From Eutypella sp. D-1 (lineage: Eukaryota; Ascomycota; Sordariomycetes; Xylariales; Diatrypaceae), in contig JAJTTP010000001.1 in NCBI GenBank assembly GCA_023313575.1, positions 1,302,001 through 1,366,000 on the forward strand: DNA of 64,000 nucleotides, read 5' to 3'. Under the pieces are notes generated by a model. The model made no database searches, had not been told where the DNA came from, and worked only from the letters and a program-made list of their open reading frames with translations. The position numbers and the translations under genes are program-made. Shown here piece after piece: positions 46,254-57,647 of this stretch (the stretch's first letter is position 1; the number at the start of each line of letters is the position of its first letter).

Positions 46254-47404
46254 ATGTCTTTCGGCTGGGGCCTCGCCGTCCTAATTGGGAATGCTGTCTC
46301 GGCTGTCAGTGCTTCGGGTTGCGGGTCGGCGCCGACCGTTCAGACAGCTAGCGAGAACGATATAACGCTCCAGAACAGCAATCGGTCGTACCTGTATTGG
46401 CTCCCAGAGGACTACGATGGCAGCAAGCCCACGCCACTGATATTCTCATTCCACGGCGCTGGCGGCACGGCCAAGACACAAGCTGACCTCGACGGCCTGA
46501 CGACGCCCGAATTCAACACGGACCACATCCTCGTGTACCTGCAATCCACAGGCGACGGGGAGAATCTGTGGGAGGTTTCCCCCGAGGTCCATGTCGACGA
46601 TGTCGCGTACACGCTAGAAGTGCTGGACAGAGTGCAAGATGAGCTGTGCATAGATGACTCCCGGATCTATGCCACGGGGATGAGCCAGGGCGGAGGCATG
46701 GTCAACCTCTTGGCATGCGACACAGATGCATCCAAGCGCTTCGCCGCCTATGCGCCTGTGGCTGGCGCCTTCTATTATGAGGAGAATAAGAATGATAAGT
46801 GCGATCCTGACAATGCGACCTTTCAATGCAGCCCCGGCCGCGAAGATATTCCGATTCTGGCCTTCCAGGGAGGCGCCGACGACGTCGTCCAGTATAAGGG
46901 AGGTTCTCGCAGGGGAGGCTGCCTACCAAACGTGGGGCACTGGGCCTCCGAATGGGCAGTACGGGAAGGCCTGGGCCCTGACGTAACAGAAGAGGAAGAG
47001 ATCACGAGCGCAGCGACCAAATATCTCTACGGCAGCGGGTCCGAAAAGGGGCTTGTATCACTCGTATACGCTGGAAAGAAAGTCGGTCATGTTTGGCCGG
47101 CAACTGTCGACTCGGACGGCGACGAACCCGGCACGGCCTCGTTTAATGCCAGCAGCTTGATCATGGAATTTTTCAAGGAGAAACAGCTACCGTGCGTAAT
47201 AACACTTGTGATGTTGTTCCCTGATCAATCCAGCTAACTGACTACAGGGAGGAGTATAGGTCGACTAGCACTCCTACATCTAGCAGCACTCCTGCACCGA
47301 CCAGTACGGAGCCAGCGGATGACGACAACGCTGCCTCCATACCTTCACCATCTCACGTCGCTAAATTCGCGGGTATATGGCTACTGTGGACCCTTTTCAT
47401 TTGA
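46254..47404 (+). CDS. Secreted CE1/PHB-depolymerase-type carboxyl esterase with GPI-like tail
   Basis: Exons 46254-47191 and 47248-47404 give 364 residues. A signal peptide (SFGWGLAVLIGNAVSAVSA) precedes CGSAPTVQTASEN. The alpha/beta-hydrolase core has the oxyanion region LIFSFHGAGGTAKTQ, nucleophile elbow ATGMSQGGG (Ser about 144), acidic residue in AFQGGADDVV and His in KVGHVWPAT. This is the layout of CE1 feruloyl or acetylxylan esterases and PHB depolymerases, which cleave ester links in plant polymers. After the intron the protein adds a Ser/Thr/Pro linker (RSTSTPTSSSTPAPTSTEPA) and a hydrophobic end, VAKFAGIWLLWTLFI, suggesting GPI anchoring at the cell surface. Inverted repeats lie upstream. 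Confidence 0.88.
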
Positions 47405-47742
47405 GCGGCACATTCATAGTCGAGTATTACAAGCGGACATAACGCATTGAAACAGGGAATCTGTCATTCGTGGGATTGCATACGAAACATGATTATTCTG
47501 TTAGGACTGGGTTATATGTTGGCCTCGATCCTAATGATACAGCCGGTTCGATTCATTCCAAAATATTCTTGTAGAAATGTTTTAAATAGAGATTCTCATA
47601 GACTGTAGATACCCGTTTAGAGCGAAGGCAGATGGCGCCATCGTCGTAGCCTTCCACATCAAAAGTTGGCCGACTAGATCACGGTCATCATCATTCATCT
47701 AGCACAAGTCTTCCAATATCTTGGTAATATTGGGGAAATGCT
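47405..47742. other. Short convergent 3' region between two esterase genes
   Basis: About 340 nt of AT-rich sequence between stop codons, presumably the overlapping 3' untranslated regions. Confidence 0.6.
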
Positions 47743-49458
47743 TCACCTGCAGGACCAACTTGAGGCGTCATCCTGCGCTCCCGTCCTATCCCACACAGCC
47801 TTGCGGGGATAGACGCAAATCGGCCTCTGGCGATAGAGCGTAATACTCTGGCGTTCAGGATTCGTGAAGTTGAACTCGGACGCGATTATCTCGGAGGGCG
47901 CGTTGCCCCTTTCGACCCATTCCATGAGCGCCAGCAGGGCATCGTGACGGGAGTCGTTGAAGCCAAGCGGGACAGAAAAGCCGGCATTGTACGGCGGTAG
48001 GAGTGCCGCTTGGCTCGCGCCGCCGATCATCCAAGGCGCCTTGACGTTGTCCCGGGAGCCCCGGCAGTGGCCCATGCCGGGGATCTGGAAGTAACGGAAG
48101 AAGTCCGTCATGTCTCCCTCTATGGACCCAGTGATCCGCTCTGCTGTCCGCTCGTAGTATAGAGTCGTGTGGCGAACGGGAACAAGACCGTCCGCAAGGC
48201 CGCCGTACAAAATGACTTTTCCGCCGCGGCGCCAGAAGGCCTCGAGGTCCGCATACTGATCAGCGGTGGCGGAGTCTCGACCGTGACTGTCAAGCCGCCG
48301 GGAGTCGTCTGCTACGCTATCATTGTACGCTGCTATGGGCCAATCCGCGCCGTAGTTCATAAAGTACCGCTCGTACTGCGCGTCGAAGTTGCGCCGCACG
48401 TTGCCCGCTTCGTCCTCCGCGATCGGTAGGAGATATGTCGTCCACTCCGCCTCCGAGCTATGCGTCAGCCCCTTGTAGACTAACACTCCGTTCCCGCCCG
48501 GGCCCTCTCCCGATTCAATGACGTAGTCGCTGTACATTCTCTGCGCCGTCTCGATCTGCGCCTGCGTCCAGCATGCCGTCTGATTCGATGTCACGTCGCA
48601 ACGGAGCTTCGTGATATTGAAGTGCTCCTGGCAGAGATCCGGTGCACTGACGATGTTATCGTGCACGTCGTCCAGGTCGTCACATTGCGCGACCACCTCG
48701 GCTTGGAGCCGCTGGAACAGGCTGGCGTTGTTGATAGCATGTGGCCCGTCCTCAGGTAAGTTCCAGACGGCCAACTTAGATATCCACGGCATCAAGTGCT
48801 TGGTATCCCACGCCGGTGCACCGATCAGCGCCCCGTCGAAAATGTTGGGGTCCCTCTGGATTTGCTTGAGCCCCTGTCTACCCCCAGTCGAGCATCCGCT
48901 GTAATACGTATACGCGATGGGGGTCTCGTCGTAATAGGCCCTGATCAAGATCTTCCCGAGCACTGTCGAGCCCTCCAGCGCACGGTATGCCCAGTTTGTC
49001 TTCTTCTCATCGGTGTCTGCCCAGGTCTGGTCGCCGCTCCCGGAGTTATGCCCGGTATCGGTCGAGAGACTCGCCATTCCGAATTTAGGCCCGGGCCCCA
49101 TGTCAAGCCAGTTGATGCCCCCCAAAAATGCCCCATTGCCGACGACGAGGAGCTTCGAGTTCCACGTGTCAGGCAGGAACATGCCGAACCGGTAGTTCGC
49201 AGTCGAGTTCCGTATGATGACAGCGCAGAGCGGCGGCAGGCCCGCGGCCGCGGTCGGATAGCCCAGGTTTCCCCTCTCTACGTAGATACCGCTTACGACA
49301 TTTTGCACGCTCTCAACGACCGCCCCTTCGGGTATGATGTCGGCGAAATACTCCGAGGAGCAAGGTGAAACCCGTTCGGATCCCTGGAAGGCTTCGGCAA
49401 GATAACCAGAAATCAAAAGTGAGACCAAGATGGCCGCTGGTTCTCTGACAGCCACCAT
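47743..49458 (-). CDS. Tannase/feruloyl esterase, secreted
   Basis: An intronless ORF of 571 residues. A signal peptide (AAILVSLLISGYLAEAFQ) starts the protein. The tannase family motifs are intact: VVGNGAFLGGINW, SLSTDTGHNSGSGDQTWA, then YYSGCSTGGRQGLKQIQRDP with the nucleophile Ser near 191 and its neighbouring Cys, LIGAPAWDT, the acid in YGGLADGLVPVRHTT, and His-Cys in GMGHCRGS (about 461). The adjacent Cys residues form the CS-D-HC disulfide arrangement of this family. It would hydrolyse gallate or hydroxycinnamate esters outside the cell. The gene is convergent with the CE1-type esterase. Confidence 0.93.
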   Translation of the reverse strand: MVAVREPAAILVSLLISGYLAEAFQGSERVSPCSSEYFADIIPEGAVVESVQNVVSGIYVERGNLGYPTAAAGLPPLCAVIIRNSTANYRFGMFLPDTWNSKLLVVGNGAFLGGINWLDMGPGPKFGMASLSTDTGHNSGSGDQTWADTDEKKTNWAYRALEGSTVLGKILIRAYYDETPIAYTYYSGCSTGGRQGLKQIQRDPNIFDGALIGAPAWDTKHLMPWISKLAVWNLPEDGPHAINNASLFQRLQAEVVAQCDDLDDVHDNIVSAPDLCQEHFNITKLRCDVTSNQTACWTQAQIETAQRMYSDYVIESGEGPGGNGVLVYKGLTHSSEAEWTTYLLPIAEDEAGNVRRNFDAQYERYFMNYGADWPIAAYNDSVADDSRRLDSHGRDSATADQYADLEAFWRRGGKVILYGGLADGLVPVRHTTLYYERTAERITGSIEGDMTDFFRYFQIPGMGHCRGSRDNVKAPWMIGGASQAALLPPYNAGFSVPLGFNDSRHDALLALMEWVERGNAPSEIIASEFNFTNPERQSITLYRQRPICVYPRKAVWDRTGAQDDASSWSCR

Positions 49459-51202
49459 GATGCCCTCGCCCGGCTCTAGGCAGCGTAGTATATAGGTATC
49501 CCATCCATTTTAGTCTCCACCTAAGACGATAGGGACTCCCTCATATTAGTAGTAGACAACGAGCTTCTTTTCCTCTTCTTGATCTCACCCGCATCACGCG
49601 CGCTGTACGCTTCTCTTGGTGTACATCGTGCCAACGGGTCTTCTTGAGCATTGGCTTACATGATGTCGCCATAGCCCCAGAATGTGGCGGTAGCTCGCAT
49701 TACACGCCAAAGAGACAGCCAGGTGCGACGCACATGGCCCATTGCCGACGAACGACATTCTCGCTCGGGCAGCAGAGAGGTAGGCAAGGTAGGCCACGAG
49801 GCTGAATTTTCGTGCGCTATAAACTGCACTGCAACCCCGCCACGGGCGCGCCTCGGGGGAGCTCCAACTTATGCGGGCTCGGGACGGGGTTGGGGTAAGA
49901 ATATGACCGTGTCCGAACGTTGGACGTTGGTTGGGGCTGACAATTCGGGACCACCGGCAGGGTAGCGAAGGATCAACAGCGTAACTTTGCAGCTTGGTTT
50001 GACCTAGAATCCGTCTCGTTGCGGGCTGCCCTGCGTGCAACCCAATGTGATGAATCATTTCCCAAGTCGCTGCGCGGATTGCGTGACCACGTCGCTCATC
50101 GAGTTCATGCGTTATAGGAAGCTGGACCCGCGTCTTACATCATCTTCCGTGTGCCAGTTATTGCATCCTGAGGTCTTGGTTGGACGGCCGTCAAGGGGGG
50201 GGGGGAGAACTTTCCTTGGTCTATATGAGCCCAGCTACTTCTAGGCACTCAGGTACTGCATTTCATACCCGGTCTCATGGTTTCCTGGCTAGCTGACGGC
50301 GGACACGGGACTTGGATAGGTCGAATCTTGAGTATTTGTTTGCTCCGAATCCGGGGTCACTTGTTACTAGGTATACCGATCCCCATATGGGACCTGCCTT
50401 TACAGGCGGTTCCCACCGACACGATCAAACCGGGAGATTAAAAACCTCCGTTCATTATATCGGTGGATGTATACGTAAGTGAGCTTCGTGCAATACCGAG
50501 GAACCTAGCTATAGCCCCTTTAAATATGAGGAGTTTAGTGCGCCTATTCATGGAGAACTTCTCCGATCTCGATGGATGGATACGGTGAGGCCTTTGCTAG
50601 TGTTCACGTGCTAGCTCAACATCATAAAGAGCCCCCTTAAGCTAGCCAAGCGTTTCAGTGACAACCTGCACCTGTTTCTCTTCTAGTCAAACGCTTCACC
50701 AGGGGAGCCTGGACAAAGCAGGCTTATGGTATCAGACCCGTTAAACAAGAATTCTCCGCGGAGCTAGCCAATCTCTAAAAGATTTCTTGTCGTGTGGGAA
50801 GGACGGGATGATCCGTTCTTGATTCTGGGGTTTTGCCGTTTCTTCATATTCTCGATTATCGGATAGCCCGGGTCTCGCTAGTGGGATGTGACGTGGTTTC
50901 GAATAGGTGCCGACGTAACTAAGGCCACGCATATTGTATCTTAAGCGTCTACTTGAACTTGTTCATCTGATCTACCTAGCTATCACCCAGGAAGGATGAA
51001 AGTATAATGACATTTACATAAGAGCAATATTACGATAGCTGTCCTGGTCCGATTGGATGACGGTAAGTCGATTTTATTTTGTTAAGTCATATGAACAGAG
51101 GAGAAAGAAGAGAGTAGCCGTGCGATCACACATAATCTCGTTCGCTATCCTCTCATAGTCGAGCCCCAGATCGTGACAGCTTCTGTCAGCTAGACACGCT
51201 GC
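49459..51202. other. Large gene-free region
   Basis: About 1.7 kb between the tannase start and the FMO stop. It has an 11-base poly-G at about 50196-50206. No gene is supported. Confidence 0.55.
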
Positions 51203-53141
51203 TCACTGCGACAGGCCCTCGAGCTGCGCCTTGATCTGCAGCGCCACTATTCTCGAGAAGTACCGACATAACGCCAGGTTACCGCCGTGGAGCCATAGAC
51301 CCGGATGGCCGCTCTGCCGCCACATGACCCTCATTTCGCCCTCCTCGTCGTAGCCCCAGACGTTGGGCACCTTGCTCGCGACCTGATCCCCGAAGATCGC
51401 CTCGGTCACGGTGCGCATGTTCTGGTAGCCGGTGGCGCAGATGATCTCGTCGGCCTCGAGCTCGGTGCCGTCGTCAAGTAGCACGCCGTGCGGTAGGATC
51501 TCCTGGATTCCGGCGCCATGCTTCACCTTCACCTTACCGTCGATGATGAGCTGCGACGTGCCGACGTCGATGTAGTACCCGCCGCCACGGTGGAAGTACT
51601 TGGGGAACAGGCCCGTGCCCAGAGGCCCGCGATCCGTCTTATATCCCGCCTTGTTCAGGCCGTCGAGGATCTTCTTGTCCATCTCCTCCTGCTCCAGGAT
51701 GATATCCCCGTGGTCAGCCTTGAGAACTTCGGCAGGTGTTCCCCAAACTAGGAGGTCGGCATCCTCGGTTGGCGGGGCGTCCTCCTCATATAGCCCCCTT
51801 AGCAGTATCTGCGTGGCGGCCTTGCTGCTGACAACAGTAGTCGAGGAGCGCTGTACCATCGTCACGTCGTACCCGTGCTCGTAGTAGTCCTGCGAGATGT
51901 CCATGGCGGAGTTGCACGAGCCGATGATGACTGCCTTCCGGCCCCTGCCGTCCTTCTTCGCGCCCTTGAACTCGGACGAGTGGCAGAGAACGTCGCCCCC
52001 GAACTTATCCATGCCCTTGAAGTCCGGGTAGTTCTTCTTCCCCGAGTGCCCCGTGCACTGGATGACGTGCTTCGGGTGCAGGGTTCGCGTCTCGACGCGG
52101 CCGTCGGCATGCGTGCGCTTGAGCACCACGGTCCACTGCTTCTTGGCGTCGTCCCAGGAGCTCGACTCGAGCGTTGTCCGGTTCCAGATGTTGAGCTCCA
52201 GCATCTGGGCGTACGATTTCAGGAAGTCCGCCAGCTTGTCCTTGGGCGTGAAGATCGGCCAGAACTCGGGGAACTTGATGTAGGGCATGTGGTCATACCA
52301 CACGGCGTCGTGCAGCACGAGCTGGTGGTATCGCCCGCGCCAATTGTCGCCGACCTCGTCGCACTTGTCGATGCACAGTGCTGGGACCCCGAGCATCTTT
52401 AGACGCGCCTGTACTGATAAGCCCGCCTGGCCGCATCCTGCATGAAAAGTGACGTTAGAGTTTTGCATAACTACACCTTGGGGGTGGCATGGATCATGAC
52501 TTACCTACGATCAAAACGGACGGGTCACCGTTTGTAAAGTTGGATTCCTCTAGTCGCCTATCTAGCCAGTTCATTCTCCCTACCCGAGCTCCATGTTGTA
52601 CGCCAGTAGGTCTGTTGTGACCGAGGGGTTCTGGGTGGTCCTTCAATGCGGTTAAAGTCGTGAACAGGGTCCAGATCTTCCACTGGCCCGCGTCTTCTAC
52701 GAGGCGGATGGAAGCTCGACCGGAGCCGTGCTTCGTTGTCACGAGGGCAACAAACGGGATTCCCTTGGAAGAGCCGTCGGACCGCAGAGGGGCTACTCGT
52801 GGAACGCCCAATGGATTGACTTCATCTTTATCAAGTCTGATAAGATGATGGCCCCCTTTAAGGAACGCGACGATTTTTTGTTTCCCCTTCGCGGTGCGCA
52901 GATCCCAAGTCGCGGCAAGGTGGTCTCTCCAATAGCTGGTCTCCGTGAACAAGTCCGCGACGGCATTGTAGTCCCCCTTCTCAAGAGATTGGTTGAAGCT
53001 GTTGATAATCTGGGAGGCCACGGCGTTCGCATCTACCGACTCGTTCTTCAATGAGGCGGGCCATGTCGCGAGGGGGATATTGACGGAGCCGGGAACGCAC
53101 CGGTCGCTGTTGGGAGCGACGTTTACCTGCAAGGAGCCCAT
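51203..53141 (-). CDS. Flavin-containing monooxygenase with N-terminal NTF2-like domain
   Basis: Exons 52505-53141 and 51203-52437 give 623 residues. Residues about 40-170 form an NTF2/SnoaL-like domain (IINSFNQSLEKGDYNAVADL, TSYWRDHLAATWDLRTAKGK). The FAD motif VLIVGCGQAGLSVQARLKML is rebuilt exactly across the intron (GxGxxG at 213-218). NADPH is bound at VIIGSCNSAMDISQDYYEHG, and ICATGYQN closes the FMO/Baeyer-Villiger signature. It would use NADPH and oxygen to oxygenate a substrate; whether it is an N/S-oxygenase or ketone monooxygenase is unclear. Fungal homologues of this fused type are common, often near secondary-metabolism genes. ATG 53141 gives MGSLQVNVAPNSD; no other ATG precedes it nearby. 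Confidence 0.88.
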
Positions 53142-53398
53142 TTTTATTGTGTACAGACTGCGTGGTGGTACGTAAAGACTGTGTGTGAGGAAAATCTGTC
53201 TTTCCTCAAACTCAATATTCCCGGCAGACTGCTGGCCTTTTGAATTAGAGGACAAATCCGGAGCCGGAGATTTTGCGTGGAACCTCGATCACTCAGGACC
53301 CCCAATGGACCCCGCGCATCCCCGCGTTACTCCCCCGCGTCCCCAAGATCTCCCCGCGTACGACTAAGTTGCGTGGTTGACGCCACCATTCGTCTACT

Positions 53399-53414
53399 AC
53401 TTAGGTAGCTAAGT
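53399..53414. repeat. Inverted repeat ACTTAG-GTAG-CTAAGT
   Basis: Perfect six-base arms with a four-base spacer; contains TTAGGTAG. It lies about 260 nt upstream of the FMO start. Confidence 0.8.
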
Positions 53415-55956
53415 GCCAGCGAGTCGATCACAAGTCACCCGAGGGCATCAGTAAGACCCTCCTGGGGCGCACCCCGCATTAGTAGTATCGAGTGGGCGAT
53501 TTGGAGTTCGGCTCTCAACACAAGCTATCACCGAAACGGTATCCCGACGCGATCGTGGCTGGTGATCGCATATCCAAAAAAGCAATGGATCTTAAAAATT
53601 TTAACATTGCTCTACTGCATACTGTGTTTATGAAATCAGGCACTGCTGACGTATATGGAGTTTAGCCTTGGAGAAATGTTGGGTCAATAGACTCGACGTT
53701 GACCGTTGTTTGGGTAGGACGAACGGAGCAGCAATAGAGTCCAGCGGCATCGGACGCGAAGATCATGTCACCTCAACAACTCTCCGAAGCTGAAGGAACC
53801 TTTCAGGCGTGGTCGCGTTCGTATACCTACGTGGGGTAGTCTGCAAGACCTCACGTGTGAAGGATTGGATCCATGGATAGGATACGGACGAACGGGTAGC
53901 CTGTTAGCTGGTTAGGTAGCTGGCTCTCCCTATTTGAAGTGCTCAGATATTTTATTAGAAGAGAAGTATGACGTAATTGCAAGGACGAACAAAAGAAGAT
54001 AAGCCAATACCGTCGATTCTATATACATATAATAGTAAACAGCAGCGATCTGCTATAGATCATGCCTTCTGAGAGTATGCATCTCGCCCAGCGTAACTTA
54101 CATAAATATCTGTGTTAATTAGTCTCTTGGAAGGAAATCATCGAGGCTTAACTTGACCTTATGATATCCACTGCCAGATTTACCCCAGACTCCAAACCCC
54201 TCGTTGGGTTAAAAGGGGAGAGTATGGGATCGTGTTACATAATGCGATTGATTATGTTCTCCCGATTTCCCCAAAGTATGCACTTAGCACGGGGCCGCCA
54301 GCTCCCTTCAAGGGGTGAAGGATTTCAAGTCTTCCATTTCGGCTCCAAGAGCTACCTAGGTAACTAATAGTCCATGGTTATCCATGTTCTAGTCAAGCTA
54401 CCAATCGATAACTCTATAAGTAAGAGGGGGATTGGGCTTGACCTTGTACTCCCTTATGCGTTTTGAAATATAACGAAGTGGATGGGATGCGATGTACTAC
54501 GCATACGTATTTGCTGTCCTTCCAATATGGAATGGCGTTTGCCTTGCCAGACAAGCCTGACGGCCAGGCTCGGTTTAATCCGAGCCCGATGTCGCACCGA
54601 TGTTCTTCCCTCCTGCAACGGGAAAGGAATTCCGAAAAACACTATGTAATACACCCAATAATCTCTTTACGTAGCTACAGGTAAGTTAAGTCTGCAAAAG
54701 ACCGTCTGTGCATTCAGGGATGTATAAAGTTCTGTTGTACTAAGTATGAAGTAATACAGATGAGAAATCGCCCGGGAAAGTCCACTATGATGCCAAAAGT
54801 CAATAGGTCGCGGTTAGATCGGGCTTGTATAGACCCCGAAGTCAGGTTGCAGGGCGCTAAAAAACAAAACAAAAAGCATCCCTAGGTACGTAGGTACTTG
54901 AGCATATGTATAGGACCCGGGAGATGCCGACTATTTATAGGTCTAAGCAACATTTCATCATTTATAGATGCTGATTACATATGGAGGGAGGTGAAGAACG
55001 TTGTTTTTCCTAAGTTCTTATAGTCTGATTGGGCCCGGTTGCGACCGTCCTTACAGTGGTACGTCAAGGTTGCCCTTACTGATGTCGACAAGTTGTACAT
55101 CGTACTTAGGTAGCCCTAGAGGCCGGAGTCCTGTCCTACTGAGGGCCGTCAGCCTTAGGCGGGAAAGCCTTCCTTTTCGATAAATATAAGCAGCATAAGC
55201 ACTTAAGTAAGGAGGCACCGGACCGGGACCGGGACCCGTACTATGTAATTTCCGATGCCCCTAATAATTAGAAGTAGATGACTATCCACGGATTACATAA
55301 CCACGTCATTACCTACCAGTCTACCTACCACTACCAGGGCTAGGTAGGGAAATTGAGGTTCGGGTTCGGGATGATCGGAGTGTCACATGCAGTTCCTTAT
55401 GTAATAAGTTACCGGAACCCGACTGCCCGCCCGCCCTTGCAGATATTTACAGGTTATAACTTTTAGAACTTGTCAATGACGCTGCCGTAATTCTAACAGG
55501 TGGGTAAGGATTTTATTGTTAAATCCGGTACACCTTTAACTTGGTAATTTGGTACCAGGTTTTTGTTAGCTGACTCATCCCTTTTTGATGTTTCTGACTT
55601 GATAACTGATAGATTCGACAGACTTCTTCCTGTTTTCTAATATATCTGATACTTGTCAGCACTCTGTCAGCCTGTATAGCCCTACCACAATATCTCCAAC
55701 CTCCCCGAAGCATCCCCTGAAGCACCGATGCCAATTACGGGCTGACTTCTGATCACCGAAATCCATGGATGATTTAACATTACCTATATTACCTGCATAC
55801 TAAATAGTACCTTACCTAAGTAGATAGTCAGCTTTGTTAACCAACCCCGTCTCGCCTTTTGCTCAAGAGCTATATTTCCGCATAACCGTACATGACTATA
55901 ATCTACTTGGGCTAAGCTCAAGGCTTCCAGTATTGGCAAGAAACATTTGAACGTAC

Positions 55957-55976
55957 CTACCTAGACAGCTAGGTAG
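55957..55976. repeat. Inverted repeat CTACCTAG-ACAG-CTAGGTAG
   Basis: Perfect eight-base arms and a four-base spacer, 50-70 nt upstream of the Sec14-like ATG. In the transcript leader it could form a hairpin. Confidence 0.85.
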
Positions 55977-56025
55977 TAGATTGTTGTTACTCGACTTACA
56001 CTACTTATCTTACCTCCCGCTCATT

Positions 56026-57647
56026 ATGACGATACATCGGGTACCCACAGCCGGCGCTGTCGGTGAGGGATACCCTCATGGCCATCTGGGACACCTTACC
56101 CCGGACGAGGAGAAGGCATTCAGCGATTTCAAGGCCTTCATTGAGGAGAAAGGCCTGTATAAGCCGGGGCCCCCAGCCTCCCATACCGATTCTACTTTAT
56201 TGTGCGTTGCGCTGTAAATTTTTCAATCGCAGACAGACTTCAGATGAACTTAGGCCCAGTCCACCTGGTTTGCTGACCACAATATTTGTCAACTTCAGAC
56301 GATTCCTGCGGGCCCGTAAATGGGTGGTACAAGATGCCTACCAACAATTCAGTGATACCGAAGCCTTCCGCAAGGCCAACCAGATCGAGGTCCTCTACAA
56401 TACCATTGACATCGATAAATACGAAGAGACTCGGAAACTTGTATGTCAAGATATCCCCGCCATTCCTGACATTCCTCACCGGCTTTGTAACCTGTCAGAT
56501 GAGAATCGCGTTGCTGACCATGTGGGATTGGTATAGTATCCTCGATATACCGGGCGTCGTGATAAACGGTATGGTCGACTCAGAACCAAAAGTCCCTACT
56601 CGCAATTCGGCGACACACGTTGACGTGATTTGAACTAGTGGCATCCCCATATACGTATTCCAGATAAGGCACCTGGACTCGAACGCGGTAGCCGCATATG
56701 AGCGGTCCACGGAGACGACGTATAGCCGAGCACAGACGGACGGGAAGACGCCGGCGAAGCTGCTGCGGCTGATGGCCCTATACGAGAACCTGACGCGCTT
56801 CGTCCAGCCGCTGTCGACTGAGTGTCCCGACCGCCCCCACTATCCTCACACTCCCATCACCCTCAGCACCAACATCGTCGACATCTCCCACGTCAGCCTG
56901 CGCATGTTTTGGAATCTCAAGAGCCACATGCAGATCGCCAGCGAGCTGGCCTCATCCAAGTACCCCGAGACGCTTGACCGTACGTCCTAAGCTCCTCTGT
57001 GCAGTGTTATATCCCTGTAGTAATTCCTGCGGGTGCGGTGTGATTTTAAAAAAAGTTTGTACCTACTAATGTTTCGGTGTTTCTGCGTGTTCCGCGCCAC
57101 AGGGATCTTCATCATCGGCGCGCCCGCCTTCTTCGGCACGGTGTGGGGCTGGATCAAGCGCTGGTTCGACCCGGTCACGGTGTCCAAAATCTTCATCCTC
57201 AGCCCGCACGAGATCATCCCCGTCCTGACGCAGTTCATGGACATCGGCGACATTCCCAAGGCGTACGGCGGGCAGCTAGAGTGGAGCTACTTCGAGGATC
57301 CGGCCTGGGATGACGAGATCATGCGCATCTGCCAGTTCGAGAACGGGCATACGACGTTCCCGCACGGACCCATGTGGTGGCAGCCCGTCGAGGGCAGCGG
57401 TGGGAAGCAGGTTGAGTGCGTGGCCTACGGCACCAAGAATGGCAAGGATCGCAGGGAACGCGTCTGCACCATCACCAGGGACGTCCCACCGGAGCCCGCG
57501 GCGGACCCCGTCTCCGTTCCTCCTAACGCCGAAGTGGTCGAGGGATCCGCGCCCGCGCCTTCCGTGAACGAGCCGCTGACCGAAAAGCTCGCGGAGCTTT
57601 CCGTGGCGCGCGAGGGGGCTAAGCAGAACGGCACTGCTGCCAGCTAG
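56026..57647 (+). CDS. Sec14-like CRAL-TRIO phospholipid transfer protein
   Basis: Five exons: 56026-56201, 56299-56440, 56537-56568 (32 nt), 56639-56979 and 57103-57647; phases agree, giving 411 residues. The N-terminal CRAL-TRIO-N part includes STLLRFLRARKWVVQDAYQQ, restored across the first splice. The tiny third exon encodes YPRYTGRRDK and links KL to RGIPIYVFQIRHLD. The lipid-binding CRAL-TRIO core contains TNIVDISHVSLRMFWNLKSH, KYPETLDRIFIIGAPAFFGT and DIGDIPKAYGGQLEWSYFED. A Pro/Glu/Ala-rich tail follows. Sec14 proteins exchange phosphatidylinositol and phosphatidylcholine between membranes. A perfect hairpin lies just before the ATG. Confidence 0.9.

Larger units (their letters stand above)
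53142..56025. other. Largest gene-free region of the window
   Basis: About 2.9 kb. It holds many TACCTA/TAGGTA elements (two perfect ones listed separately; others near 54353, 54890, 55313, 55322 and 55343), GGGACC tandem repeats at about 55218-55236, and AT-rich filler. No gene is recognised. Confidence 0.6.

Noticed and set aside
41338..53141. A classic secondary-metabolite cluster
   Set aside because: A reductase, thioesterase, esterases and FMO are present, but there is no backbone synthase or cluster regulator.
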